Source of the DNA: an uncultured Verrucomicrobia subdivision 3 bacterium
GTDB lineage: Bacteria > Verrucomicrobiota > Verrucomicrobiia > Limisphaerales > UBA11358
Reading direction: 5' to 3'
Assembly (NCBI GenBank): GCA_903917705.1
Contig: CAIXBQ010000015.1
Span: forward strand, 1 to 64,000
Length of the DNA stretch: 64,000 bases
The notes under the pieces were generated by a model, which was given only the letters and a program-made list of their open reading frames with translations, searched no databases and was not told the DNA's origin. The position numbers were made by a program, and so were the translations under genes. Shown piece after piece: positions 1 to 10,500 of this stretch. The first letter of the stretch is position 1; each line of letters begins with the position of its first letter.

Positions 1-180
1 CCGCGAGCCGGTTCCCTCAAGGTGACCCGCCGTAAGGCGCGGCTCGCGAGTACGCTCGCCCCACCGCATCTGATGGATAGCCATCATCGGGCAATCCTTT
101 GCCCGCCGCGGGTGAGGCCTGGCAACCGGACGGCTCCCGACCGGTTTTCCCAAGGTGGCCCGCCGCAAGGCGCGGCGCGG
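1..180. repeat. dispersed palindromic repeat, copy A
   Basis: About 180 bases that recur at 1827-2008 in the same orientation with roughly 85% identity by eye. The unit contains the complementary arms GCGAGCCG and CGGCTCGC, followed by TACGCTCGCCCCACC. It is noncoding by appearance; open frames across it are GC-rich shadows. Its left end is cut by the window start, so the outer hairpin arm seen in copy B is missing. Repeats of this kind are common between genes in verrucomicrobial genomes (general knowledge, not checked here). Confidence 0.75.
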
Positions 181-241
181 TGGTAGGGACGGCCGCGCTG
201 CGCCGTCCGCCGACCGGACATCGCAGCGCGATGTCCCTACC
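181..241. repeat. second extragenic palindrome
   Basis: A hairpin-forming element directly after copy A. The outer arms GGTAGGGAC (182-190) and GTCCCTACC (233-241) are exact reverse complements, and inner arms around GCGCTGCG and CGCAGCGC can pair. It differs in sequence from copy A, so it is a second palindrome type in the same intergenic space. No open frame with coding character covers it. Confidence 0.6.
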
Positions 242-344
242 ATCCCTAAACCGGGACTTCAACCCCCGCGCGGCGTGCGGCCGTGGCCGGCTTTTGTGTG
301 AGCAGGTTTGACGCGCGGGAGCCAATCGTTGACCATCACCCGCC

Positions 345-1718
345 ATGTCCGACACGCTCAAGACTTACCTCTGGCGAACGCTCGTCACGGCGGCGTTCAT
401 CATCGTCATCGGCGCCTGTTTTTACTCGGAGGAAAACTCGCGCGGCGTCACCGCCTGGCAAAAATGCGAGCGCGAGGTGGCCGCGCACGGCGATTCGCTG
501 GACTGGAAGACTTTCATCCCGGCGCCGGTGCCGGACGAGAAGAATTTCTTCAAGGCGCCGATGATGACGGAATGGTTTGTCAAAGGCGCGGTCAGCCATG
601 GGCCCAATCTGCTGCCCACCAGCAATACGGAAACCACCGCGGAGGACATCACGGCCAGCTCGGCGAGCAATTATGTGGCGTGGTGCGCCGCGTTTGAGCC
701 GGGCTTTGACCGGATACGCGTCGCGGTCCAGCGTCCGCTGGCGCAGGTGGAGGGAGATTACGTGCGGCCCTTCAAAGGACCCCAGCCGAACTTTATCAGT
801 TACCGCAACGTGACGCAGGCGCTGGCTCATCGCGCCAAATGTCATCTCGTGCTGGGCGAACCGGACGAGGCGCTGGTGGATCTGACCCTGCTGCATCACC
901 TGAATCAAACCTTGGTGCAGGAACACAAAGCCTTGACCCTGGTTGATGCGATGATTCATGTGGCCATTGCCGGCCTGTATGAGGACGCGGTCGCCTACGG
1001 CTTGGATTCGCGGGCGTGGCGCGAGCCGCAGTTGGCCGCGCTGCAGGCGCAGTTGGCGGATATCAATCTTCTGCCCGAGGTCGCCTACTCTTTCCGCGGC
1101 GAGCGCGCCGGTGTGAACCATTTGCTCGACACTCTGACGCCCGATGAATTGATGCGGGCCGTCTATGGCACGCACCGGCAGGTCTCCGACCTGGGCTGGT
1201 GGCTGATGCCCAGCGGCTGGATTTACCAGAACAAGGTTGTGGTGGTGACGCTGGAGACAAAGTTGCTGGAGGCCATCGATACGGCGGGCAACACGGTGTC
1301 CCCCTTCAAGGCGGAGGTCGCCAGCACGAGCATCAATCGGGAATTTGAACACGCGACGCCGTTTAATTTCATTGCCGCCATCTGCGTTCCGAATTTCACC
1401 AAGGCCTCCATGACGATGGCGCGGAACCAGACGCTGGTGGATCAGGCGCGGGTGGTCTGCGCCCTGGAGCGTTACCGGCTGGCGCATGAAAAGTATCCCG
1501 CCGCCCTCACCGCACTGGTGCCGGAGTTCATCGCCACGCTGCCGCACGACATCATCGGCGGCAAGCCGCTGAACTATTCGCGGCGGGATGATTGGAACTT
1601 CCGGCTCTACTCGGTCGGTTGGAACGAAACCGACAACGGGGGCGTCACTGCCTGGAGCATTGACGGCCACGAAGACCGCGAGCGCGGCGATTGGGTCTGG
1701 CATTATCCGCAGAAATAG
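345..1718 (+). CDS. hypothetical membrane-anchored protein (lineage-specific)
   Basis: A 457-residue protein of unknown function. It has one N-terminal hydrophobic segment at about residues 11-27 and a large, presumably extracytoplasmic part. The C-terminal third, with a motif around PLNYSRRDDWNFRLYSVGWN and NDGG-like text, resembles the end of many uncharacterised planctomycete and verrucomicrobial proteins that process or assemble something at the envelope; I recognise the style, not a named family. The ATG at 345 is the first start in an uninterrupted frame; no strong Shine-Dalgarno precedes it. It stands alone between two copies of a palindromic repeat and is convergent with ftsK. Function cannot be assigned. 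Confidence 0.75.
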   Translation: MSDTLKTYLWRTLVTAAFIIVIGACFYSEENSRGVTAWQKCEREVAAHGDSLDWKTFIPAPVPDEKNFFKAPMMTEWFVKGAVSHGPNLLPTSNTETTAEDITASSASNYVAWCAAFEPGFDRIRVAVQRPLAQVEGDYVRPFKGPQPNFISYRNVTQALAHRAKCHLVLGEPDEALVDLTLLHHLNQTLVQEHKALTLVDAMIHVAIAGLYEDAVAYGLDSRAWREPQLAALQAQLADINLLPEVAYSFRGERAGVNHLLDTLTPDELMRAVYGTHRQVSDLGWWLMPSGWIYQNKVVVVTLETKLLEAIDTAGNTVSPFKAEVASTSINREFEHATPFNFIAAICVPNFTKASMTMARNQTLVDQARVVCALERYRLAHEKYPAALTALVPEFIATLPHDIIGGKPLNYSRRDDWNFRLYSVGWNETDNGGVTAWSIDGHEDRERGDWVWHYPQK

Positions 1719-1810
1719 AACCGGGCATTCGCCAATTAAAAACCACCAAGGCACAAAGGCACCAAGCTGATGCCGCATCCGGTAGGGCGGTCGCGGATAA
1801 AGCCCCGTCT

Positions 1811-2008
1811 GGTGGGGCGAGCGTCCCCGCGAGCCGGTTCCCCCAAGGTGACCCGTCGTAAGGCGCGGCTCGCGAGTACGCTCGCCCCACCGCACCTGAT
1901 GGTTGGCCACAATCAGGCAATCCCTTGCTCGCCGTAGGTGAGGCATGGCAACCGGATGACTCCCAAGCCGGTTTATCAAGGTGGCCGGCCGCAAGGCCCG
2001 GCGCGCAG
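1811..2008. repeat. dispersed palindromic repeat, copy B
   Basis: The second copy of the element at 1-180, here with its full outer hairpin. The 14-base arm GGTGGGGCGAGCGT (1811-1824) pairs exactly with ACGCTCGCCCCACC (1878-1891), and an inner arm CGCGAGCCG pairs with CGGCTCGCG. The rest, to about 2008, aligns with copy A and ends in GCAAGGC-rich text. The gap 1719-2089 between the two convergent genes is mostly this element. The strong hairpin could act as a bidirectional transcription barrier, but no T-run follows, so a terminator is not claimed. Confidence 0.75.
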
Positions 2009-2089
2009 GGGACTGCGCGCCCTACCGGCCAGGGAAAAGATGTTTCCGCCTGGGAAGCTTCGAGGCTGGGTGGGGAAAAGTTTTTCCGC

Positions 2090-4816
2090 TTACACGGCGC
2101 TCTGGTCGCCGCCGTCGGCGCCACCGCCGTCGAGGTCGATGAGGATTTCGCGGGGCTCGGCGCCCTGGCTGGGACCGACGATGCCGCGGCCTTCGAGTTC
2201 GTCCATGATGCGCGCGGCGCGGGTGTAGCCGAGGCGCAGCCGGCGCTGGAGGAGGGAGACGCTGGCCTTTTGCTCGCTGCGGATGACCTCGATGCACTGC
2301 TGGATGAGTTCCTCGTCCTCGTCAGTGCCGCTCTCGATGTCGGAGCTGGCGCTGGGCTTGGAGAGCTGCTGGTGGATTTCCATCTCGTAGCTGGGCTTGC
2401 CCTGCTTGGCGATGAAGTCAACGACGTCCTGCAATTCCTTGTCGGTGATGAGCGCACCCTGGGCGCGCTTGAGATTGGCGGAGCCGGGCGGGAGGTAAAG
2501 CATGTCGCCCTTGCCGAGCAGTTTGTCGGCGCCCATGGCGTCGAGAATGGTGCGGGAGTCCACGCGGCTGGCCACCTGGAAGGCGATGCGCGCGGGGATG
2601 TTGGCCTTGATGACGCCGGTGATGACATCCACGGAGGGCCGCTGGGTGGCGACGATGCAATGGATGCCGGCGGCGCGCGCCATCTGCGTGATGCGCGCGA
2701 TGGCCATCTCGACATCGGCGGGGGCGACGAGCATGAGGTCGGCCAGCTCGTCGATGATGACGACGATGTAGGACAGCTTCTCGGGGATGATGATGTCTTC
2801 CTCGCGCGGGACGACGATCTCCTCGTCCACTTCCACGGCGAAGCCGCCCGCGCCCGCCTCGACTTTTTCCTTTTTGACGGCGAGCGGCAGCTCCATTTCC
2901 TGGTCGGGCAGCGGCTTGTTCTTGGGCCGCTCGTTGAAGGACTTGATGTTGCGGACGCCGACGCGGGCGAAGATCTTGTAGCGCTTTTCCATCTCGTTGA
3001 CGACCCAGCGCAGCGCGAGCAAAACCTTTTTCGGATCGGTCACGACGGGGACGACGAGGTGGGGCAGGGCGTTGTATTGCTGCAGTTCGACGACCTTGGG
3101 GTCGATCATCACGAAGCGGAGCTGGTCCGGTGAAAAGCGGTAGAGCAGGGAGGCGATGATGGAGTTGATGCAGACGGATTTGCCGGAGCCGGTGCTGCCG
3201 GCGATGAGGCAGTGGGGCATCTCCGCGAGGTCGGCGACGATGGGATGGCCGTAAACATCCTTGCCGAGGGCGATGGGGATGCGGGCCTTGGTATTGCGCC
3301 ATTCGTCGGACTCGAAGAGGTCGCGCATGATGACCTTGGTCTTGATGAGGTTCGGCACTTCCACGCCGACGGAGGATTTGCCGGGGACAGGCGCGAGGAT
3401 GTGGATGCGCTCGGCCTTGAGCGCGGCGGCGATGTTGTTGGAGAGGGCGGTGATCTTTTCCAGCTTCACGCCGGGCGCGGGGTGCAACTCGTAGCGTGTG
3501 ATGGTGGGGCCCTTGGTGATGTCGCCCAGCGAGACTTCGATGTCAAACTGCGCGAGCGTCTGCTGCATGAGCCGGGCGTTGGCCATGAGTTCTTCCTTGG
3601 ACTCGGTCGGCTTGACCGTCATGTCCGGATGCTGGAGGAAATCCATCGAGGGCAACTGGTAGTTGCCGATCATCGGCACGCTCGCCACGGTCATCGGCTT
3701 GGGCTTGCGCGGCAAGGGCTTGATGCGCGGCGCGGGCACGACGGGAATGGAGCCATCGGCGATGGTGATGACCGGCTCGGGCTTGGGCTCGGCGGGCTTG
3801 TCGGCGACGGGCGCCTCGACTTTTTCGACGGCGGCGGGCTCGGTCTTGGCGGGCTCGGCGGTTTTTTTGGCGCCGGTCTTGGCGTCAGATTTGCGGCCCA
3901 GGATCTCATCGGTGGAGGCGGGTCTGATTTCGCTGGCGGGAATGACTTCGCCCACTTCCATGACTTCGGGTTCGGGCCCGGCTTCCTTGGGTGGTTCCGG
4001 CAGGGTGGTCTTGCGGACGCGCGGGCCCTTGGCCTGCGGCACGCTCAGGTCGCGGACGGTTGGTTCCGGCACGGGCAGGCCGTCGGCCCCGAGGCCGCTG
4101 TTGGTCTTCTCGGTTTTATCGGAACGGCCGACTTCCTCCTCGAGCTTGCGCTTCTGTTTTTCGAGTTCGCGCGCGCGGCGTTCCAAGGCGAGTTCCTCCT
4201 CGGACTTGAATTCATTTTCCGGTTCGCTCTTTTGCAGCAGGACGCGGATCCAGCCGCCGAGGTGGAAGTTCGTCAGGAACAGCAGGCTGATCAGGCCGAG
4301 CGCGGCGTAGACAATGGTGGCGCCGAGGCTGCCGAGCAGGCAGAAGCCGTATTCGTAATGGTGCGACTGACCGTAGGTCACATAGCCCAGCCAGCCGCCG
4401 AGGCTGTGCGCGCCGAGCGTCTCGTGGAATTTTCCATGGCGGCCGCCGTCGTCCAGGAGATAGGCCAGGCCGGTGAGGGCGATGAACAGCAGCGCCGTCC
4501 ACAGCAGCGACCAGCGGAGGCGTTCCCGCAGAAAACCGAAGATGTTGAGCAGATACGCCACGCCGAACGCCGCCAATATCCACGGCAGCAGATACGCGGA
4601 GACTCCCAGCGGCAGGAACGTGAACCAGGCCAGATAGGCGCCGATCTTGTAGCCCCAGTTGTGCAACGGTTCGTTGTGCGGCGTCCTATAAAAGGCGAGG
4701 TCGTAACGGTCGAAGGAGAGCTGCGAGACCAGCAGCAGCAGGGCGAGCGCAAGGAGTGCGATGCCGATGACATCGTTGAACCCGTTTTTTGAAACGTCGC
4801 CTGGCTTGCGTGACAT
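2090..4816 (-). CDS. ftsK: DNA translocase FtsK/SpoIIIE
   Basis: A 908-residue septal DNA pump that moves chromosome ends apart during division. Residues ~1-190 hold four to five membrane segments, residues ~195-370 are a charged and Pro/Ala-rich linker, then come the alpha/beta motor domains and a C-terminal winged-helix gamma domain (last ~65 residues), which in the family reads KOPS. The Walker A motif GSTGSGKS is at about residues 540-547, and Walker B ends in the acidic pair of VVIIDEL at D689-E690. A DGGGADGG tail closes the protein. Length and domain order are normal for the family. The gene stands alone, reading away from tRNA-Val. Identification is secure. Confidence 0.97.
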   Translation of the reverse strand: MSRKPGDVSKNGFNDVIGIALLALALLLLVSQLSFDRYDLAFYRTPHNEPLHNWGYKIGAYLAWFTFLPLGVSAYLLPWILAAFGVAYLLNIFGFLRERLRWSLLWTALLFIALTGLAYLLDDGGRHGKFHETLGAHSLGGWLGYVTYGQSHHYEYGFCLLGSLGATIVYAALGLISLLFLTNFHLGGWIRVLLQKSEPENEFKSEEELALERRARELEKQKRKLEEEVGRSDKTEKTNSGLGADGLPVPEPTVRDLSVPQAKGPRVRKTTLPEPPKEAGPEPEVMEVGEVIPASEIRPASTDEILGRKSDAKTGAKKTAEPAKTEPAAVEKVEAPVADKPAEPKPEPVITIADGSIPVVPAPRIKPLPRKPKPMTVASVPMIGNYQLPSMDFLQHPDMTVKPTESKEELMANARLMQQTLAQFDIEVSLGDITKGPTITRYELHPAPGVKLEKITALSNNIAAALKAERIHILAPVPGKSSVGVEVPNLIKTKVIMRDLFESDEWRNTKARIPIALGKDVYGHPIVADLAEMPHCLIAGSTGSGKSVCINSIIASLLYRFSPDQLRFVMIDPKVVELQQYNALPHLVVPVVTDPKKVLLALRWVVNEMEKRYKIFARVGVRNIKSFNERPKNKPLPDQEMELPLAVKKEKVEAGAGGFAVEVDEEIVVPREEDIIIPEKLSYIVVIIDELADLMLVAPADVEMAIARITQMARAAGIHCIVATQRPSVDVITGVIKANIPARIAFQVASRVDSRTILDAMGADKLLGKGDMLYLPPGSANLKRAQGALITDKELQDVVDFIAKQGKPSYEMEIHQQLSKPSASSDIESGTDEDEELIQQCIEVIRSEQKASVSLLQRRLRLGYTRAARIMDELEGRGIVGPSQGAEPREILIDLDGGGADGGDQSAV

Positions 4817-4930
4817 GACGGCAGCGTAGCAATCGGAGCGGGGAGTTCAAAGTTGAAATTGCCCCGTCCGCCGCCGCGTTTTTCCTTGCTTTTTGGCGTC
4901 GGGATTGGGAGTTTATCCGCCCTTTCGGTT

Positions 4931-5005
4931 GCGCGGTTAGCTCAGTGGTAGAGCATTACCTTGACACGGTAGGGGTCGGAGGTTCGAAACCTCCACCGCG
5001 CACCA
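4931..5005 (+). tRNA. tRNA-Val (anticodon GAC)
   Basis: A complete cloverleaf. The acceptor arms are GCGCGGT and ACCGCGC with discriminator A and an encoded CCA. The D arm is GCTC/GAGC, the anticodon stem TTACC/GGTAG surrounds loop TTGACAC, and the T arm is GGAGG-TTCGAAA-CCTCC. The anticodon at loop positions 34-36 is GAC, giving valine. The last 27 bases plus the following TT recur in degenerate form at 13644-13675. Confidence 0.97.
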
Positions 5006-5132
5006 TTCTTCACGGTCAACGGCCGGGCGGGGTTACAGGCCGAAACCAACCACAAAACTAACAGCAGTCCAAGTGTCCCCAACCCGTTTTGAAGTGGTTC
5101 AAGACTGTCATTTGCCGGCTGCTCCCAATCAT

Positions 5133-7499
5133 TCAGCGCATGCGCACATCAATCCAGGTCCTGGCTACAGCGCCGGAGACGGGATCACGCACGGTGATCT
5201 GGTGATGGCCTTCAGCGAGCAGCGCGATTTCACGACTACCTTCCCGCGCGAGGCTGAGGGAGTCGCTCTGCCATTCGAGATGGTCCGGACCGGCGACGCG
5301 CAGATACATGCGCCGGCCTTGCTTTGGCAAATCGGCGTCGAGGTAGAGCATCGTGCCCGGCGGCGGGAACAAAATCCGGAGCGAATCCGCTGTCTCCGAT
5401 AACACGGCCCGGTCGCCAAGCCAGTTGTCACCGGTGGCAAACCAATCGCGGTATTCGCTGCCCAGACGCACCGCGGGTGCCGCAGTGGAACGGGTCTCGT
5501 AATCGCCCGGGCTCTCATAAATGGGAAGATTCTGGCCAGCGAACTTTTCCTTGATGGCCCCGGCAGGCCACGGGGTCGCCGAATCCCTCAACTGTTTGCC
5601 GGTGATCGGATCGATCCAGCATTCGACCACGTCCGAGGGGGGCGAATACCAGGTGGTTCCGTAGCGTTGGTGCAGATGCTCGAACAATTCGTGAAGAATG
5701 GGGGCGGCGCCGGTGACCCCCGATACGTTTTGCATCGGGGAACTGTCCGCATTGCCGATCCAAACGCCGACCGTGAATTCCGGCGTGAAACCAAACGCCC
5801 AATTGTCCCGGAAATCAGAACTCGTGCCGGTCTTGCAAGCGACTGGAAAATCAAAGCGCAGAGCGGATTCAGCGCCGAACGCGAGAGTGCGCGCATCATT
5901 GTCGCTCAAAATATCCGCGATCAGGTAGGCGGCGCTGGCGTCGGCGAATCGAACGGCACCGCGCGGGAGCGGGTCGCGGCGGGGAGTCGCGAGCAAGCGA
6001 TACGGCCGGTATTCGCCCAAACGGGCAAGGCAGGCGTAGGCATTGGCCAGCTCGAGCAGGCGCGCTTCTGCGTTCCCGATGGTCAAGCCGAGGCCATATT
6101 GTTCGGCCGGGCGATTCAATGTGGACAACCCGAACTGCCGGAGCAGGTGCTGCAATGGTTCGGGCCCGCCGACGGTCGCGAGCACTTTGACGGCGGAGAT
6201 GTTAAGGGAATTTGCCAGCGCCAGCCGATAGCGCACCGGGCCATAACAGTGGCGGTTGTAGTTAACCGGGGCAAACAGCCCGGTGGCAGTCGCGAACTCC
6301 GTTGGCACGTCGGCAACCACGGTGGCAGGCGTTGCGCCATGCTCCAGTGCCAGCAAATAGGTGAATGGCTTGAAGGTGGAGCCTGGCGAACGGGGTGCCC
6401 AGGCGCCGTTTACCTGGCCTGCCGCCGTGCCGAGGTAATCCTCCGATCCAACCAGAGCCAGCACATCGCCGGTGCGGTTGTCGAGGATCACGATCGCGCC
6501 ATTTGAAACGTGCTGTGCCTGCAAGTTTAAGAGTTGCCCGTGCAACGTTCTTTCCGCGAGATGATTTAGCTCCAGATCCAGCGTTGTTCGCAGGGAAGCG
6601 GCAGGCAAATCGTGCGTCTCGCTGTGGCTCACTTCAGACTCGCGGCTGGCGAGCAGCCGGTCGATAAAGTGCGGCGCTTCAAACACACGCCGCGGTTTGG
6701 CGAGGTTCACGGGTTCGTCCAAGGCGCGGCGGAGTTCCGGCTCCGTCAGCCAGCCTGCGTCCTTCATCCGGCTCAAAATCCACTGCTGGCGTTTGCGGGC
6801 GCGCTCCGGGTGCGCATAGGGATTCAAGCGCGATGGCGCCTGCGGCATCGCGGCCAGGAGCGCGCACTCGGCCGGACTGAGATCAGGCAACGGTTTGGTA
6901 AAATAAAACCGGGCGGAGGCCGCCGCGCCCCGGTTGAAGTTGCCGTAGTCGAGCCGGTTGAAATATTCGGTCAGGATCCGCTGTTTGTCCCACACTTGCT
7001 CCAGTCGCATCGCCTGCACCGCCTCGACGAGTTTCGTGCGGAGGGTACGCGGCCGCGGTTCGGCCAGCTTGATGAGTTGCTGGGTGATGGTGGAACCGCC
7101 CGAGATGACGCGGCGGTTCAGAGCCAGTTGCCACATTGCCCGTAGAGTGGCGCGCCAATCCACGCCGTGATGATTCCAGAACCGGCGGTCCTCGGCAGCG
7201 AGGGTGGCCTCAATCAACGGACGCGGAATGTCGGCATACGCGAGTGGGTGCCCGAAAGGACTGTCTTCCGGCCGGACGATCCGCAGGGGCCGGTCATTGC
7301 GGTCCAGAAATTCAGTTTCCGAAACCGGTCGGGCAAACAGCGCCGGGGGCAGCGGAACAGTACGCAGGGCCAGCCAGCCAAGCAACGGCAGCAGCCCCGC
7401 CCCGAGCAACACGCAGGCCGCGTGCCGCCGGAACCTTCCCGCCAACGTGCGCGCCCACGCAGGTCTCAACGGGAAACTGTGTCCAGTCACGGTCTTCAT
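5133..7499 (-). CDS. pbpC: penicillin-binding protein 1C
   Basis: A 788-residue bifunctional peptidoglycan synthase. After an N-terminal membrane anchor (residues ~27-46) comes a GT51 glycosyltransferase domain with EDRRFW, its catalytic Glu being E103, and GGSTITQQL. The transpeptidase domain carries the active-site motif STFK at S374-K377 and KTG at K556-G558. A C-terminal beta domain of the type found in PBP1C follows. Its start lies 33 bases after the stop of the alpha-2-macroglobulin gene, so the two are probably one transcript. That pairing is widespread: the macroglobulin is thought to trap proteases entering the periplasm while PBP1C repairs the wall. All key motifs are intact. Confidence 0.95.
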   Translation of the reverse strand: MKTVTGHSFPLRPAWARTLAGRFRRHAACVLLGAGLLPLLGWLALRTVPLPPALFARPVSETEFLDRNDRPLRIVRPEDSPFGHPLAYADIPRPLIEATLAAEDRRFWNHHGVDWRATLRAMWQLALNRRVISGGSTITQQLIKLAEPRPRTLRTKLVEAVQAMRLEQVWDKQRILTEYFNRLDYGNFNRGAAASARFYFTKPLPDLSPAECALLAAMPQAPSRLNPYAHPERARKRQQWILSRMKDAGWLTEPELRRALDEPVNLAKPRRVFEAPHFIDRLLASRESEVSHSETHDLPAASLRTTLDLELNHLAERTLHGQLLNLQAQHVSNGAIVILDNRTGDVLALVGSEDYLGTAAGQVNGAWAPRSPGSTFKPFTYLLALEHGATPATVVADVPTEFATATGLFAPVNYNRHCYGPVRYRLALANSLNISAVKVLATVGGPEPLQHLLRQFGLSTLNRPAEQYGLGLTIGNAEARLLELANAYACLARLGEYRPYRLLATPRRDPLPRGAVRFADASAAYLIADILSDNDARTLAFGAESALRFDFPVACKTGTSSDFRDNWAFGFTPEFTVGVWIGNADSSPMQNVSGVTGAAPILHELFEHLHQRYGTTWYSPPSDVVECWIDPITGKQLRDSATPWPAGAIKEKFAGQNLPIYESPGDYETRSTAAPAVRLGSEYRDWFATGDNWLGDRAVLSETADSLRILFPPPGTMLYLDADLPKQGRRMYLRVAGPDHLEWQSDSLSLAREGSREIALLAEGHHQITVRDPVSGAVARTWIDVRMR

Positions 7500-7532
7500 G
7501 GATTCACGCCTGCAGGTGCAACCGGGGGCGTG

Positions 7533-10500
7533 TCACGGCAGACGCTCGCTGACGAGCGTTTGTGATTCGGTGAAGCCGCAACGTCCCGGGTGATACATTT
7601 CCTCCACCTTGGCCGGGGGCGCGGTGACAGTGCCGGCGGCGCGCACTCGCGCCACGTAACGCAGCGTGTAGGTGCCCGGTTCCACCCAATCCGCAAATGA
7701 CAAGCAACGGTCCTTGCGAATCTCGCGGAAATCACTCACCCACCAGCTGCCATCCCGGGTCAAGGCATCCGCCGAACGCGCCTCTTGCGTGCGAAATTCC
7801 GCATTGATCGCTTCGAAAATGGCTGGCAACGCGTCGTCGATGACCACATAGCGGGCGGTTTCTCGGACGGTCAGCCGCAGGCTCACCAGCACCCGGTCGC
7901 CCACATGCAAGCTGCCGGCACCTTGTGGCTGATTGTCGTCATCGAGCCGGTCAAAGCGGCGCTGCAGACTGAACCCGCGATCCTGCCGGGGCTGGGCGGT
8001 TTCCGGAGGGCGCGTTTCGATGGATACAGTCGTGTAAAGCCGGTTCGTTGATGCGCTCATCAGGAGCAGGGTTGCATCGGCGACGTTCGTAACGGAAAAA
8101 CTTCCGGTGAATGTGTTGGTTCGTCCATCCAGTTGGAACGGGATCGATTGCCCGGCGTACTGCAATCGTCCCTCAGCAGGCGAAAGTCTGGTTTCCACCC
8201 GGCGCGCGTATTCCGTCAGAGCGAGCAGCGCCCAGGCGTTTCCCTGCGTCGTTTCCCAATGCGCGTCTTTCTGTTCCCGCATCAAGTCGGTCACCAGACC
8301 GTCAACGACTGGATCCTCCGGACGATACTGAATCCACGCCAACAACCGGATGGCATCCTCACGCGGTTCGCAGCCGAATCGGCTTTCATCGCGCGGATGC
8401 GACGGCGGGTTGGAGCCGAGCAGGTCGGCGACCATCTCAGCCGGACCATGATTCTCCTCAATGGCCAGTGCGAGCAGACCCCGATCTTCCACCGACAGTT
8501 TTCCCCGCCGCGAATACATTTTTTCCTGATAACCCGGCTCGGCCCGGCCGGCAAGGGCGAGCGCATACAGACCCAGGCAACAGTCTGACAGGCTGGAAGC
8601 ATCTTCGCCCGATGATCGCAACTGTTCACTGAGGTATTTCATAAGGTTATCAAACTCCTCCTTCGGCACGGATACGCCATGGCGCTGCGCCAGGGCAAGA
8701 ACCAACCCGCCATACACGCTGGCCCACAGCATCGGCTCCTTCGAGCGCGGCCAGTAGCCCAGCCCACCGGACTGGGTTTGCATGGAGAACAGCCGGGCAA
8801 CTCCGGCGCGAATGGCCGCCGCCGAATTGTTTGTTCCCAGGCGATGCGCCGACAACAGGCCGGGCGTGTCGCGCAAAAGAACCCACGGCAACAGGGTTGA
8901 ACCCGCCTGCTCCGCGCAACCGTAAGGGTAGTGCAAAAGCTGTGAGGCGGTTTCTCCCAACTCGTTCAGCCGGGTGTTGGCGACCTCGACCGTGATGCGG
9001 CCTTTACCGGTGAGCAATTGCGGATTCACCAGCGCGACCAGGTTGGTTTGCGAACCGGCGCCGTGACCCAGGTAAACCTCGCGGATCAACGGAGCGATGT
9101 GGCCGATTTCAATCGTGCTTTGGACGGCGTCGATAAAACTGCCTGCTGTGGCATCAACGAAACGAGCCCGCCATACCCATTTGGTTTCGCCGGTGTCAAT
9201 GAATTCAACCGGGAATTCCACCGCCATCGAGCCGTTTGCCGCAATCGTAATCCGCCGGCTCAGCACCGGCTCCGGGCCGGTCCCTTTGGTCTTGTCATCG
9301 AGTTCTAGCGTCACAGCGATCTCGCCAGTGTTGGTCGTTTGGTTGAGAACGACGCCGCGCGCAATGAGATGGTCCGTGATGTTTGCACACGACGGCAGCG
9401 ATGGTTCAATCACGAGGGGCTTGGTGACATGAAAAGCAGATTGTCCGCTGCCAAAGTGACTTTCACGCGTGTGCGCCACCGCCAGCAGGCGGTAGCGCGT
9501 GAGGCTGTCGGGCGCCGGAAACTGCACCTGCACTTTGCCGTCGGCATCGGTCAGGAGCGTGGCATTCCAGAAGGCACAGGCCAGAAAGTTCTTTCGTATG
9601 CGGTTCGCGCCGCCGCCGCCGCCGCCGCCGAGATGGCCTTTGTTCTGGAACCGCAAGTCGTCCGGATCTTCGGGCAGCAGGTTGGGAAGTGAAACGCTGG
9701 ATTGCACACTGAGCGGGCGGGCCGCGTAAAAGAATTTGTGCGGATCCGGCAGCTTATAATCGGTGAGGCCCAAAATGCCGTCGTCCACCGCATACAGGAT
9801 CACTTCCGCGCCGGAAACCGGGGCCCCCGAGGCATCGGACACTTGGACCGCCACCTCCACCGGCCGACCGGGGAGACAATTGGTGCTGGCCGCCACAATT
9901 TTTACCCCGAGCCGGCTCCGTGGATCGATCACCGGCAGCTCGCAATTGCCGACCCGATATTCCGGCTCCTTGTTGCGGTGCGGCGAACTGTCGCTGCCGC
10001 GCACCAAGGTTACCGAGACAAACACGTTGGGTACATCCCCGGGTTCGAGCGGAATGCGAAGCTCCGGAGCGTTGCCTTCGAGACGGGTTACAAACGAGCG
10101 CAGAATCTTTTCGCGTTCCACCGTCACGAGCGCCGTGCCGCTGAACGGCGCTTCGACGAGAATTTCCGCCGTGTCACCCGGCGCATATGATTCATGGTCG
10201 GGTTTGAGGGTAAGACGGACGTCATCTCGATAGTTCCGGCCCAATTCTGCCGAAGCCGCTTCTGCGGAAGCTGTCACTTGAAAATTCAATGAACTGGTGA
10301 CTGGTCGTCCGCCGGCGTCCTGGGTTGTGACTTCCACCGCATACTCACCGGCCGGGAGCGGCGGCAAGTCCGCGAGTTGATCACCTTTCGCCTCAGCCTG
10401 AGATGCCTCAGGCGCGGGGACCGGTTCCACGGAGATTTCCTTTTCAAAAATATTGGTAAAGACCTGTTCGTTGCGAAAACGCACCGTCTTGCCCGCACCC

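Noticed and set aside
336-1994. Long minus-strand open frame of 552 codons opposite the first gene
   Set aside because: It is a GC-rich antisense shadow: His/Arg/Gln/Pro-rich text without family resemblance, running through the repeat copy B, while the plus-strand frame has a membrane anchor and natural composition.
3212-4792. 526-codon plus-strand open frame opposite ftsK
   Set aside because: Gly/Asp/Arg/His-rich shadow of a clearly identified ftsK.
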